Shown here in pieces: positions 8,386 to 18,800 of a DNA stretch of 64,000 nucleotides (position 1 is the first letter of the stretch; each line of letters starts with the position of its first letter). The DNA is taken from NCBI GenBank assembly GCA_944320595.1, contig CALUIB010000011.1, positions 33,133 through 97,132 of the forward strand, read 5' to 3'. The DNA is from an uncultured Muribaculaceae bacterium (lineage in GTDB: Bacteria > Bacteroidota > Bacteroidia > Bacteroidales > Muribaculaceae). Below the pieces are notes generated by a model, which did not search any database, was not told the origin of the DNA, and saw only the letters and a program-made list of their open reading frames with translations. A program made the position numbers and the translations under genes.

Positions 8386-9468
8386 ATGAATAACAGATAT
8401 TGCGTGATTATGGGCGGAGGGGTAGGTAGCCGTTTTTGGCCATACAGCCGCAAGAACTTGCCAAAGCAATTTATCGACTTCTTAGGCACGGGGCGCACTC
8501 TGCTGCAAATGAGTTTTGACAGGGTGAAGGGAATAGTGCCTGAAAGCAACATCATAGTGGTGACAAACGCTGATTATCGCGACTTGGTGCTTGAGCAGCT
8601 GCCAGAACTCGATGAAACGCAGATTTTGCTTGAGCCGGTGCGCCGCAACACCGCTCCATGCATTGCATGGGCGGCTTTCCACATCCACGCATTGGACCCC
8701 GATGCATCGATAATGGTATCACCGAGCGACCATCTTATATTCAACGAGGAGTGTTTCCGCAAAGAGATTGTCAATGGTTTCGAGTTCGTGGAAAGCCACG
8801 ATGCGCTGCTAACACTAGGTATTAAGCCCAACCGCCCCGAAACGGGATACGGTTACATCCAAATCGGAGGGAAAACCGACGTGGACGGCATACTACAAGT
8901 AAAGACTTTCACCGAAAAGCCCGATATTGAAATAGCACGGATATTTGTTGAGAGCGGCGAATTCTTTTGGAACTCGGGAATATTCTTGTGGTCGGCAAAG
9001 AGCATAATGAAAGCATTGCACGACTATGCCCCCGACGTGTATTGCAAGTTCGAGCCAGGCTGTGACAAGTTTGGCACACCAGTTGAGAACGAATACATAA
9101 AGGAGAAATTTGCTGAATGCCCTAACATCTCAATTGACTTTGCCGTGATGGAGAAAGCTCCAAACGTGTATGTTTCATGCGTGAATTTCGGATGGAACGA
9201 TTTGGGTGCATGGGGCGTGCTATATGAATATTCGCCAAAGACGAAAGAGGGGAACGTGACGCAAAACTGCAACGCAATGCTATACAATTGCCACAATAAT
9301 ATGATAGCTGTGAAAACCGAGGGGAAATTAATCGTGGCATCGGGATTGAAAAATTTCATCATTGCCGACTCGGGAGATGTGCTGCTAATATGCCCGCAAA
9401 GCGAGGAACAGCGCATAAAGCAGTTTGTAAACGATGTGAAGTCCTCCTTCGGCGACAAATACCAGTAA
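8386..9468 (+). CDS. manC: Mannose-1-phosphate guanylyltransferase
   Basis: A 360-residue nucleotidyltransferase that makes GDP-mannose from mannose-1-phosphate and GTP in the cytosol. The N-terminus carries the activating signature MGGGVGSRFWPYSRKNLPKQF, then EPVRRNTAPCIAWAA and SPSDHLIF with the metal-binding Asp, and later the sugar-binding ETGYGYIQIG and FTEKP motifs and FFWNSGIFLW. Length fits the monofunctional form with no isomerase domain. GDP-mannose feeds GDP-fucose and surface polysaccharide synthesis. A hairpin terminator follows at once. Confidence 0.93.
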   Translation: MNNRYCVIMGGGVGSRFWPYSRKNLPKQFIDFLGTGRTLLQMSFDRVKGIVPESNIIVVTNADYRDLVLEQLPELDETQILLEPVRRNTAPCIAWAAFHIHALDPDASIMVSPSDHLIFNEECFRKEIVNGFEFVESHDALLTLGIKPNRPETGYGYIQIGGKTDVDGILQVKTFTEKPDIEIARIFVESGEFFWNSGIFLWSAKSIMKALHDYAPDVYCKFEPGCDKFGTPVENEYIKEKFAECPNISIDFAVMEKAPNVYVSCVNFGWNDLGAWGVLYEYSPKTKEGNVTQNCNAMLYNCHNNMIAVKTEGKLIVASGLKNFIIADSGDVLLICPQSEEQRIKQFVNDVKSSFGDKYQ

Positions 9469-9491
9469 AAAGATTCATTAATCGTATAATA

Positions 9492-9531
9492 AATGCAGCC
9501 ACGGGTGAAATATGTAACCCGTGGCTGCATT
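9492..9531. terminator. Hairpin terminator between convergent manC and sulfatase genes
   Basis: Arms AATGCAGCCACGGGT (9492-9506) and ACCCGTGGCTGCATT (9517-9531) pair perfectly over 15 bp with a 10-base loop. Short T- and A-rich ends on either side suit termination from both directions. Confidence 0.75.
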
Positions 9532-9553
9532 GTTTAAGGTTAGTGCCTTTGCG

Positions 9554-11107
9554 TTACTTCAGCTTAATAGTGCGGTTCCTCACCTGACGCAATATTTGCT
9601 CAAGTTCGAATACCTTTTCGGGGTACTTGGCTGCGACATTTTCACGTTCGCCTGCCACAGTCATGTCATAAAGTTGTGGAATGGGGGCGTTTCCGAGTTC
9701 GGTATTCGTATTTTTCTGTATTGTGCGGCTGTCGTCGTTAGGTTCGATATACTTCCATTCGGGAGTGCGTACCGAAAGCGTGTTATTGGCAGCATGTTCT
9801 ATCACCCAAGGACGGTCGGAGGCATCTGTGCCGATTAAGTTCCCAAGCCTATTGTAACTGTCGGTGGCGCTACCATTAGGGATACGTGCGCCTGTGAGTG
9901 CGGCAAGCGATGCGAGCCAGTCGATTTGGGAAACAAGCACATCTGACACTTGCGGTTTGCTTATGCCATCGGGCCAATGCGCTATCACCGGCACACGTGT
10001 TCCGCCCTCAAATGTACTATACTTGCCTCCACGCAAGTTTCCAGCAGGGTTATGCCCATTGAGCAGCTCCACTGCTTGGTCTTGATAGCCGTCGTCAACC
10101 ACAGGCCCATTGTCGCTCGACAATATTATCAGCGTGTTATCGGTGAGTTCAAGCTCGTCGAGTACCTGCAAAATCTGCCCTACGCTCCAGTCGAATTGCA
10201 TTATCGCCTCGCCACGCAGCCCCATGACGTTTTTGCCGCGGAAACGCTCATGTGGGAAACGCGGCACATGTATGTCGTTTGTGGCAAAGTACATGAAAAA
10301 ACGTTCATCGCGATGCTGGCGTATATACTGCACGGCGTGTTCGGTAATGGAGTCGGCAATATTTTCGTCTTTCCACAACGCCTTTCCTCCGCCTTTCATG
10401 TAACCTATGCGGCTTATGCCATTCACAATCGACTGGTCGTGGCCGTGGCTCGGTTTCAAATTATAAAGCAGTTCGGGGTTGCTTTTCCCAGTAGGTTCCC
10501 CGGGAAAATTTTTCTCGTAACTCACATAAATAGGAGCCGACGGGTCATAATTGGCAACTTGCCCGTTCTCTATAAACACACATGGCACACGGTCGGCCGT
10601 GGCAGCCATGATATATGAATAATCGAAACCTAAATCGCCAAGTGCAGCAGGGAGTGGCGCGTTCCAATCCTGTTTCCCAGTCTCGGTACCCAATCCCAAA
10701 TGCCATTTGCCAAAAGCCGCAGTCGCATACCCGGCACTTTTAAACATATCGGCCATAGTGTATTGCCCAGGGCGTATAATCATGCCAGCATCGCCACGCG
10801 CTATGCCAGTATCTTTGCGCCGCCATGCATATTCGCCCGTCAGCAGCGAATAGCGCGATGGAGTGCTGGTTGATGCTGCGGCATAGCCGTTGGTGAAACG
10901 TATTCCATTATCGGCAAGGCGGTTTACGTTGGGAGTTGACACATTCCGGGCACCGTAACATTCAAGGTCGCCATATCCTAAGTCGTCGGCATAGATGAAA
11001 ATCACATTTGGCAATTGCTCCCGTCCATCCGACGGCTTGCCAGCCTGCGCATACGCCGTTCCACAAATCATGGCCAACGACAATGCGCTAATTGAAGAGT
11101 TGTTCAT
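9554..11107 (-). CDS. Secreted Ser-type sulfatase (arylsulfatase family S1)
   Basis: A 517-residue enzyme with an N-terminal signal peptide ending near AYAQA, followed by PNVIFIYADDLGYGDLECYG, whose two Asp residues (41, 42) bind calcium. The sulfatase signature is S-T-P-S-R-x(4)-T-G, with Ser81 at the position that becomes formylglycine. A Ser there requires an anaerobic radical-SAM maturase, and one is encoded at 29100-30308. Further motifs are GKWHLG, the lower-half NDNGP-type SSDNGP, and a C-terminal subdomain. It removes sulfate esters, probably from host or dietary glycans. The substrate cannot be read. Confidence 0.92.
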   Translation of the reverse strand: MNNSSISALSLAMICGTAYAQAGKPSDGREQLPNVIFIYADDLGYGDLECYGARNVSTPNVNRLADNGIRFTNGYAAASTSTPSRYSLLTGEYAWRRKDTGIARGDAGMIIRPGQYTMADMFKSAGYATAAFGKWHLGLGTETGKQDWNAPLPAALGDLGFDYSYIMAATADRVPCVFIENGQVANYDPSAPIYVSYEKNFPGEPTGKSNPELLYNLKPSHGHDQSIVNGISRIGYMKGGGKALWKDENIADSITEHAVQYIRQHRDERFFMYFATNDIHVPRFPHERFRGKNVMGLRGEAIMQFDWSVGQILQVLDELELTDNTLIILSSDNGPVVDDGYQDQAVELLNGHNPAGNLRGGKYSTFEGGTRVPVIAHWPDGISKPQVSDVLVSQIDWLASLAALTGARIPNGSATDSYNRLGNLIGTDASDRPWVIEHAANNTLSVRTPEWKYIEPNDDSRTIQKNTNTELGNAPIPQLYDMTVAGERENVAAKYPEKVFELEQILRQVRNRTIKLK

Positions 11108-11155
11108 ATTGATGGGTTAAGTTTATGGAGTTGACATTTTGGATAAAACAAAAAC

Positions 11156-11196
11156 GGAAATGCGCATATGCCATTGGCGGCATACCGCACATTTCC
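11156..11196 (-). terminator. Hairpin downstream of fucO
   Basis: GGAAATG (11156-11162) pairs with CATTTCC (11190-11196), and an inner stem (ATGCC with GGCAT) extends it. On the minus strand it follows the FucO-like gene by about 25 bases and is followed by TTTTTGTTTTATCC, so it likely ends that transcript and separates it from the sulfatase gene. Confidence 0.6.
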
Positions 11197-11219
11197 TGTT
11201 CCATTTGTTATCGGTGAAA

Positions 11220-12374
11220 TTAATAAGCCTTATGGTAAAGAGCCTCAATATCTTCTATCGAAGTCGGACGAGGATTGCCGCCAGTGCATACGTCGTTAAA
11301 CGCATCTATTGCCAATTGGTGCAAATCTTCTTTCTTCACGCCTATTTCATGTAACTTTTGCGGAATATTTATGCTTAGCGACAAAGCCCTTACAGCGTCT
11401 ATGGCAGCCTTAATGCCTTCGTCCTCGGTCATGCCATCGGTATTCACACCCATGGCTTTTGCAATATTGATATATTTGGGTGCTGCGGCCGACTCGGCAT
11501 TGTATTCCATCACGTATGGCAGCAGCAATGCGTTGGCCAACCCGTGAGGAGTATCGTAATGTGCGCCAAGAGGGTGCGCCATTGAATGTACTATGCCAAG
11601 CCCCACGTTGCTGAAGCCCATGCCGGCTATATACTGTGCCTGCGACATTGCTTCGCGAGCCACAGGATCATTGCCATTGTCAACTGCGGCCTTCAAGTTG
11701 GCGGCAATCATTTCAATGGCTTTAAGTTCCATCATGTCCGACATTACCCATGCGCCTGGTGTGATGTAACTTTCAATTGCATGAGTAAGGGCATCCATGC
11801 CAGTGGCGGCGGTTAACCCCTTTGGCATTGAATACATCAATTCAGGATCTACTATGGCCACGCAAGGTATGTCGTTAGGATCGACGCACACCATTTTCTT
11901 TTTGGCTTCTTCGTCGATTATCACATAATTGATTGTGACTTCAGCTCCTGTACCGGCAGTCGTCGGCAATGCGAAGGTAGGCACGGCCTTGTGGTGTGTG
12001 TCGGCAACACCTTCAAGCGAACGGACATCAGCAAATTCAGGATTGTTTGACACTATCCCTATGCCTTTAGCCGTGTCTATGGCGGAACCGCCACCAAGCG
12101 TCACAATGAAATCAGCACCCGATGCCTTGAAAGCGGCCACGCCATTCTGCACGTTGGCAATAGTGGGATTGGCTTTTACGTCGGTATAGATTTCGTAAGG
12201 GATACCGTTCTTGTCAAATACATCTATGACCTTGTCGGCCACATGGAATTTTATCAAATCTTTGTCGGTCACAAAAAAAGCTTTTTTGAAACCTCTGCGT
12301 TTGGCTTCGATTGCGATGCTTTCACGGCAACCTGCTCCAAAATAAGAGGTCTCATTCAATATCATTCTATACAT
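11220..12374 (-). CDS. fucO: Iron-containing alcohol dehydrogenase, lactaldehyde reductase type
   Basis: A 384-residue group III alcohol dehydrogenase, matching the length of E. coli FucO. The dinucleotide-binding part shows TLGGGSAIDTAKGIGI, then FALPTTAGTGAEVT. Metal ligands lie in AATGMDALTHAIESYITPGA (Asp and His) and GIVHSMAHPLGAHYDTPHG (two His). FucO reduces L-lactaldehyde from fucose or rhamnose breakdown to 1,2-propanediol with NADH in the cytosol. Fucose catabolism fits a glycan forager, but kinase and aldolase genes are not in this window. A related butanol-type dehydrogenase remains possible. Confidence 0.85.
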   Translation of the reverse strand: MYRMILNETSYFGAGCRESIAIEAKRRGFKKAFFVTDKDLIKFHVADKVIDVFDKNGIPYEIYTDVKANPTIANVQNGVAAFKASGADFIVTLGGGSAIDTAKGIGIVSNNPEFADVRSLEGVADTHHKAVPTFALPTTAGTGAEVTINYVIIDEEAKKKMVCVDPNDIPCVAIVDPELMYSMPKGLTAATGMDALTHAIESYITPGAWVMSDMMELKAIEMIAANLKAAVDNGNDPVAREAMSQAQYIAGMGFSNVGLGIVHSMAHPLGAHYDTPHGLANALLLPYVMEYNAESAAAPKYINIAKAMGVNTDGMTEDEGIKAAIDAVRALSLSINIPQKLHEIGVKKEDLHQLAIDAFNDVCTGGNPRPTSIEDIEALYHKAY

Positions 12375-12480
12375 GGTTTGTTATTGGTTTTGATTAGACA
12401 GTGCCAAATTATAGAAAATATTCCAAATAGCCAAAAATACGCTTGTAAAAAACGTAAAATCAAGCACTTTGAATATCCTT

Positions 12481-14070
12481 TTACGTTGTAGCCACTTTCC
12501 ACTCGGCGATTGTGCCGGTCTGCGAGGAGAACACTGCGCCAATTCGGTATAGCTTTCGGCTGTCGGCGGCGTAGGGGCGGGCGTAGCCCTTCTCCTCGAT
12601 TTGTGCCAGCGCATCGTCGGCCGAGCCGTCGAGCTTGAACTCGAAGATGTAAACGTAGTCGGGAGTTTCCACTATGCAGTCCACGCGCCCCTCGCTCTGC
12701 TGCTTTTCGGCATATACCGTATAGACGCTCACGAGGCGGAATATCAAGTAGAACGTGTAGTGGAAGTACCGCTCGCATTCCCGTTCGCTCTCCTTGCGTC
12801 GCATGGCGTAGGGTATGTCGGCGAGGAAGGAGGTGAGCAGCCTGCGCAGGCGGTCGGTGTCGCCCACGCGCATCGACTTCACCATGTCGCGCACCGTTCC
12901 TCCCATCTCGTATTTCGACTTGAAGTAGTCGGATGCCACGAGCGAGATGAATCCTTTCTTGACCTCGTTGTTGGGATAGTCGAGCAGGAATGTGCCGAAG
13001 TCTCGGTCGTAGTCCTTTATGGTGAGGTAGCCGCTTTGGTAAATCATCGGCAGTGGCTTTTCCACCGTGGCCTTGTAATCGACAAATTCGAGCGGGTCGT
13101 AATATTTCCCCGTCAGTTCATCGAGGTTTTCGCCGGTGTGCGACAACAGCCGCACCAGGTAGCTCGGTGTTCCGCTGCTGAACCAGTAGTCGCGTATCGT
13201 GCCGGTGGCAAAGGCGTTGAGCAGGCTGAACGGGTTATACACGTCGGTCATCTTCTCGCTGAAGTGGTAGCCGTCGTATTGCCGTTTCAGCAACTCCTTC
13301 ATTTCATCGCCACTGACACCTTGGCTGCCTGCCATCTCTTCGATGGCCTCGGCAAAATAGTCTTCCAGTTCCTGCTGCGTGATGCCGCACAGCGTCTCGT
13401 AGCGCGGGTCCATGCTTATGTCGGCCGGCTGGTTGAAGCCGCTGAACACGCTCACCTGCGAGAACTTGGTCACCCCCGTCAGTAGCACGAACTGCAAGTC
13501 ATTGTCGGCGGCCTTGAACACCGAGTAAAAACCCTTCAGTATCTCGCGGTTGGCATCTTCAAGTTGCATCTGCACCCCACCGACAGTGGTAACAGTACCA
13601 GAGTCAAGCACATCGAGAATTGGCTTGTCATATTCGTCAATAAGCACCACACACCGGCGGTCATGCTTTATATGTGCCTGGTTAAGCACATGGGCGAAAC
13701 GCTTGCCTATGGTCGTGAACGACGACCGACCGTAAACCTCCTCCCATGCGGCAACAGCGTCCTCAATAGCCCTCTCAAGCGTGCCTGGGGCAGTGAAATT
13801 CTCCCCGTTAAAATCAATGTGGAACACGGGATATTCCGCCCATTCCGTTTCAAGCGAGTCTATGGCAAGTCCGCGAAACAGCTCCTTGCGCCCAAGAAAA
13901 TAGTTCTTCAGGGTGGAAACCAAAAGACTTTTCCCGAACCGCCGTGGGCGGCTCAGGAAATATATAGTACCATCATGAACCAAGTTATATATCAATGCCG
14001 TCTTATCGACATAAACATAACCATCTTCCCTAAGTTTCTCAAAGCTCTGTATGCCTATCGGGTATTTCAT
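12481..14070 (-). CDS. AAA-ATPase-like / PD-(D/E)XK nuclease-like protein, copy B
   Basis: A 529-residue protein with an N-terminal AAA-ATPase-like domain (PF09820 type): an atypical P-loop in FLSRPRRFGKSLLVSTL (about residues 38-54) and a Walker B-like CVVLIDEYDKP. The C-terminus is the DUF1703/PD-(D/E)XK domain: GRVDCIVETPDYVYIFEFK gives the Asp and E-x-K, followed by ALAQIEEKGYA with the conserved Gln. These proteins are abundant in gut Bacteroidales; their role is unproven. It lies 18 bases after a near-identical copy, whose promoter it must share. The two proteins differ mainly in blocks around residues 88-130, 156-175 and 242-262. Confidence 0.88.
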   Translation of the reverse strand: MKYPIGIQSFEKLREDGYVYVDKTALIYNLVHDGTIYFLSRPRRFGKSLLVSTLKNYFLGRKELFRGLAIDSLETEWAEYPVFHIDFNGENFTAPGTLERAIEDAVAAWEEVYGRSSFTTIGKRFAHVLNQAHIKHDRRCVVLIDEYDKPILDVLDSGTVTTVGGVQMQLEDANREILKGFYSVFKAADNDLQFVLLTGVTKFSQVSVFSGFNQPADISMDPRYETLCGITQQELEDYFAEAIEEMAGSQGVSGDEMKELLKRQYDGYHFSEKMTDVYNPFSLLNAFATGTIRDYWFSSGTPSYLVRLLSHTGENLDELTGKYYDPLEFVDYKATVEKPLPMIYQSGYLTIKDYDRDFGTFLLDYPNNEVKKGFISLVASDYFKSKYEMGGTVRDMVKSMRVGDTDRLRRLLTSFLADIPYAMRRKESERECERYFHYTFYLIFRLVSVYTVYAEKQQSEGRVDCIVETPDYVYIFEFKLDGSADDALAQIEEKGYARPYAADSRKLYRIGAVFSSQTGTIAEWKVATT

Positions 14071-14088
14071 AATTTGCCTGTCTGTTTG

Positions 14089-15678
14089 TTACTCAATTAC
14101 TTTCCACTCTGAAATTGTGCCGGTCTGCGAGGAGAATACCGCGCCAATTTTATATAGTCGGCGGCTGTCGGCGGCGTAGGGGCGGGCGTAGCCCTTCTCC
14201 TCGATTTGTGCCAGCGCATCGTCGGTCGAGCCGTCGAGCTTGAACTCGAAGATGTAAACGTAGTCGGGGGTCTCCACTATGCAGTCCACGCGGCCCTCGC
14301 TCTGCTGCTTTTCGGCATATACCGTATAGACGCTCACGAGGCGGAATATCAGGTAGAACGTGTAGTGGAAGTACCGCTCGCATTCCCGTTCGCTCTCCTT
14401 GCGTCGCATGGCGTAGGGTATGTCGGCGAGGAAGGAGGTGAGCAGCCTGCGCAGGCGGTCGGTGTCGCCCACGCGCATCGACTTCACCATGTCGCGCACC
14501 GTTCCTCCCATCTCGTATTTCGACTTGAAGTAGTCGGATGCCACGAGCGAGATGAACCCTTTCTTGACCTCGTTGTTGGGATAGTCGAGCATGAATGTGC
14601 CGAAGTCTCGGTCGTAGTCCTTTATGGTGAGGTAGCCGCTTTGGTAAATCATCGGCAGCGGTTTTTCCACCGTGGCTTTGTAATCGACAAATTCGCGTGG
14701 GTCGTAATATTTCCCCGTCAGTTCGTCGAGGTTCTCGCCGGTGTGCGACAGCAGCCGCACTAAGTAGCTCGGCGTTCCGCTGCTGAACCAGTAGTCGCGT
14801 ATCGTGCCGGTGGCAAAGGCGTTGAGCAGGCTGAACGGGTTATACACGTCGGTCATCTTCTCGCTGAAGTGGTAGCCGTCGTATTGCCGTTTCAGCGCCT
14901 CGCGCATTTCATCGGTCGAGACACACTGCGCATCTGCCATTTCACTGATTGATTCGGCAAAATAGTCTTCAAGTTCCTGTTGGGTGATGCCGCACAGCGT
15001 CTCGTATCGCGGATCCATGCTTATGTCGGCAGGCTGGTTGAAGCCGCTGAACACGCTCACCTGCGAGAACTTGGTCACCCCTGTCAGCAGCACGAATTGC
15101 AAGTCATTGTCGGCTGCCTTGAACACCGAGTAAAAGCCTTTAAGTGTCTCACGGTTGCGGTCTTCAAGCTGCCATTCCTGCCCGGCCACGGTTACTTTAA
15201 GGTTCGTGTCGAGCACATCGAGTATAGGCTTGTCGTACTCGTCGATAAGCACCACGCAACGCCTGCCGCTCCGCTCATGCGCACGGGCAAGCACGTAGGC
15301 GAATCGGTTCCCAAGGTCGGTAACCTCCTCCATTCTGCCATATTCCTTCTCCCAACCCGAAATCTTGGCATTCAGTATCGTTTCCAATGTTCCCGGCATG
15401 GTGAAATCGCTTGCATTGAAATCTATGTGGAACACAGGGTATTCGGTCCACTCAGTTTCAAGCGAATCGATGGCAAGTCCGCGAAACAGCTCCTTGCGCC
15501 CAAGAAAATAGTTCTTCAGGGTGGAAACCAAAAGACTTTTCCCGAACCGCCGTGGGCGGCTCAGGAAATATATAGTACCATCATGAACCAAGTTATATAT
15601 CAATGCCGTCTTATCGACATAAACATAACCATCTTCCCTAAGTTTCTCAAAGCTCTGTATGCCTATCGGGTATTTCAT
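14089..15678 (-). CDS. AAA-ATPase-like / PD-(D/E)XK nuclease-like protein, copy A
   Basis: Also 529 residues, with the same domains as the downstream copy: P-loop region RPRRFGKS, VVLIDEYDKP, and a C-terminal GRVD...EFK...Q nuclease core. The first 200 or so bases of the two genes are identical, and long later stretches are also the same, while three internal blocks are clearly diverged. That mosaic suggests an older duplication kept alike by gene conversion. This copy is closest to the divergent promoter shared with the large helicase gene. The predicted nuclease core looks intact; whether it cuts DNA is unknown. Confidence 0.88.
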   Translation of the reverse strand: MKYPIGIQSFEKLREDGYVYVDKTALIYNLVHDGTIYFLSRPRRFGKSLLVSTLKNYFLGRKELFRGLAIDSLETEWTEYPVFHIDFNASDFTMPGTLETILNAKISGWEKEYGRMEEVTDLGNRFAYVLARAHERSGRRCVVLIDEYDKPILDVLDTNLKVTVAGQEWQLEDRNRETLKGFYSVFKAADNDLQFVLLTGVTKFSQVSVFSGFNQPADISMDPRYETLCGITQQELEDYFAESISEMADAQCVSTDEMREALKRQYDGYHFSEKMTDVYNPFSLLNAFATGTIRDYWFSSGTPSYLVRLLSHTGENLDELTGKYYDPREFVDYKATVEKPLPMIYQSGYLTIKDYDRDFGTFMLDYPNNEVKKGFISLVASDYFKSKYEMGGTVRDMVKSMRVGDTDRLRRLLTSFLADIPYAMRRKESERECERYFHYTFYLIFRLVSVYTVYAEKQQSEGRVDCIVETPDYVYIFEFKLDGSTDDALAQIEEKGYARPYAADSRRLYKIGAVFSSQTGTISEWKVIE

Positions 15679-15697
15679 GTTGCTCGTATCGTTTTTA

Positions 15698-15736
15698 CAA
15701 AGATATATATAAAAATCGATTTTTTATATACCTTTG
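15698..15736. promoter_or_regulatory. Divergent, near-palindromic promoter
   Basis: TATCTTTG on the minus strand (15705-15698) points at the nuclease-like pair and TACCTTTG on the plus strand (15729-15736) points at the helicase. Both match TAnnTTTG. They form the ends of a 39-bp near-palindrome centred on ATCGAT (15715-15720) flanked by A- and T-runs. The two transcripts therefore start from one symmetrical site that a single regulator or DNA bending could control. No -33 motif is clear on either side. Confidence 0.65.
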
Positions 15737-15811
15737 CAAGTAACAAATTTACCGTCAAGGGCAAAGCAGGAACTGAAAAATCCGACCGTCAACATAAACC
15801 AAATCATAATT

Positions 15812-18800
15812 ATGTCGATATGGAATAAATTCTTGGAAATATTGGGTACCGATGACAAAAACGATGTCGTTGGCGATAAGGTTGTATCACCAAAACGTGA
15901 TGCATCACGGTATGCCATAATCGACGTGGAGGTAGGGTTAAAAGACAATAAAATCCATGACATAGGTGCATTGCGCAATGATGGGGCAACCTTTCATAAT
16001 TCATCGAGGAATGCACTATTTGAATTCATTGGAAATGTGGATTATATCTGCGGCCACAATATTATCCACCACGATGCCAAATACCTCTTTGCCAGCAGCC
16101 CATGCCGTTGGGCTTTGGTTGACACGCTTTACGTTTCACCGTTGCTGTTCCCCGAGCGTCCTTACCATAAGCTCGTGAAGGATGACAAGTTGATGAGCGA
16201 CCAAATAAACAACCCGGTAAATGATTGTGAAAAAGCTCGGAACTTGCTTTCGGACGAGATTGCCCATTGGAATGCGTTGCCCGAGGCCAAGCGCAAGATA
16301 TTCGCATCGTTGTTAATCGGTAAAGAGGAGTTTAAAGGGTTCTTGGGCATGGTAGGTGCAACTGCCTTCGATGGGAACTTGCCTTCTCTTATAAGGGAAT
16401 TTTTCTCCGGGAAAATATGCCAAAACGCCGAGATAGATTCATTGGTGGAACAATACCCCTGCGAATTGGCATACGCACTGGCATTAATCGACACCACCGA
16501 CCACCATTCCATCACTCCAAGGTGGGTGACTTATAATTACCCAGCAGTGGAATACGTGATGAAACTGCTGCGCCAGACCATTTGCAAAAGCGGCTGCCCG
16601 TACTGCAACACACTGCTCGACGTACACCGAAACCTTAAAGCACTCTTCGGGTTCGACCAGTTTCGCACCTACGAAGGCGAACCGCTACAAGAACAAGCTG
16701 CCAAGGCGGCAACCGAAGGCAAATCGCTACTGGCTATATTCCCTACGGGTGGTGGCAAGTCGCTCACATTCCAATTGCCTGCGCTCATGGACGGACTTAG
16801 TGTGCACGGCCTCACGGTTGTTATCTCACCGCTACAGTCGCTCATGAAGGACCAGGTTGACAATCTGGCCAGCCGTGGCATAACCGATGCCGTTACAATC
16901 AACGGATTATTAGACCCTATCACAAGAGCCTTGTCAATAGAACGGGTGCAGAATGGTGAAGCGTCGCTCCTGTATATCGCCCCCGAAATGCTACGCTCCA
17001 AGACCATCGAAAAGATATTGATGGAACGCCATGTGGTGAGGTTTGTGATAGACGAAGCCCACTGCTTTTCGTCATGGGGGCAAGACTTCAGGGTCGATTA
17101 CTTGTATATAGGCAAGTTCATCAAAAAATACCAGCAAGCGAAGAAACTCCCCAAGCCCATACCTGTGTCGTGCTTTACTGCCACGGCAAAACAAAAGGTG
17201 ATACAGGACATTCGCGACTACTTCAAGCGCACATTAGGCATCGACTTGGAATTATTTGCATCGACAGCCTCAAGAACCAATTTGCGCTATTCGGTGATAC
17301 ACGCCGAAACCAACGATGACAAATATTTAATGCTACGGAACCTTATCTCCACTACCGATTGCCCGACAATCGTCTATGTGTCGCGCACAAAGCGCACTAT
17401 AGAGCTTGCTGCAAAATTATCGCGCGACGGATACCCGGCGTTGCCATTCAACGGGAAAATGGATTCGGACAAGAAAATCGCCAATCAAGACGATTTCATG
17501 AACGACCGTGTGCGAATAATAGTGGCAACTTCGGCTTTCGGCATGGGGGTTGACAAGAAGGATGTGGGGCTGGTGGTGCATTACGACATTTCCGACTCGC
17601 TTGAGAACTACGTCCAGGAAGCCGGACGGGCAGGCCGCGACCCACACATAGACGCTCGTTGCTATGTGCTGTACAACGACAATGACTTGGACAAGCATTT
17701 TATCCTGCTCAACCAAACGAAATTAAGCATAAGCGAGATACAACAAGTGTGGAAAGCCGTGAAAGACCTCACGCGCAAGCGCATGAGTGTGAGCTGTTCG
17801 GCACTTGAAATAGCGAGGCAGGCCGGTTGGGACGACTCGGTTTCGGACATCGAGACGCGTGTGCGCACTGCCTTGGCCGCATTGGAGCAAAGTGGATACA
17901 TAGTGCGTGGCAATAATGTGCCACACGTGTATGCCACCGGGATAACAGTAAAGAATTTAGACGAGGCGCGTGAACGCATCGCTGCATCGGCACTGTTTGG
18001 CAAGGAAGAAACAGAGACCGCCGTAAGGATAATGCGGTCGTTAATATCGCAGAAGAGCAGGGCCAAGGCGCAGGCTCCCGATGTCGATGCCGAGTCGCGC
18101 GTGGATTACATTGCCGACATACTGGGGCTGAACAAGCGCGATATTATCTCGGCAGTGGAGCGTATGCGGCAGGAAGGCATATTGGCCGATAGCAAAGACA
18201 TTTCGGCATATTTGATGGATTCGGGCGACTCGGAACGTAAGTCACGCACCATGCTTGAGCGTTTTGCAAGGCTTGAGCGTTATATCCTCGATCATATCCC
18301 CGACGGCGCACTGCGAATATCATACAAGCAGCTTAATGACAATGCCGTGAACGACGGGATAAGCACATCGAAGGAAAAAGATATTCGCACGCTGCTCTAT
18401 TTCCTCTCCGTCAAAGGGTACACCCGCAAAAAAGAGGATGCCGCACACAACTTGGAAATAAGCAGGCAGACCGATGCTGATACCACTGCCACACGTTTCG
18501 ATAAACGATTGGAAATATGCCGCCTTGCCATCGAGTGGCTATATAAGCTTGCGGTAGATTCCAGCAAAGACGGGCAGCAACGCAGCTCCATACAGTTCTC
18601 GGTCATAGAATTGCTTAACTATATCAAGTCCATTCCTCGCCCTATCTTCAGCCAGCTCGGCGACTTGCAGCTTGAAGATGTGGAAGAAGCACTCTTGTAT
18701 TTGTCGAAAATAGGCGCGTTAAAGCTCGAAGGCGGTTTCCTTGTGCTATACAATGCCATGACCATAACGAGGCTGAAGGAGGACAACAAGATAAGATACA

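Noticed and set aside
8166..8393. 75-codon frame before manC.
   Set aside because: It crosses a strong terminator hairpin, overlaps the manC start and has no protein-like features.
12481..15678. Insertion sequence duplication.
   Set aside because: The repeated genes have no flanking inverted repeats or target duplications and are not transposases; tandem duplication with gene conversion explains them better.
15734..15811. Earlier TTG start for the large helicase.
   Set aside because: It lies inside the TACCTTTG promoter element, so it would not be transcribed as part of the mRNA.
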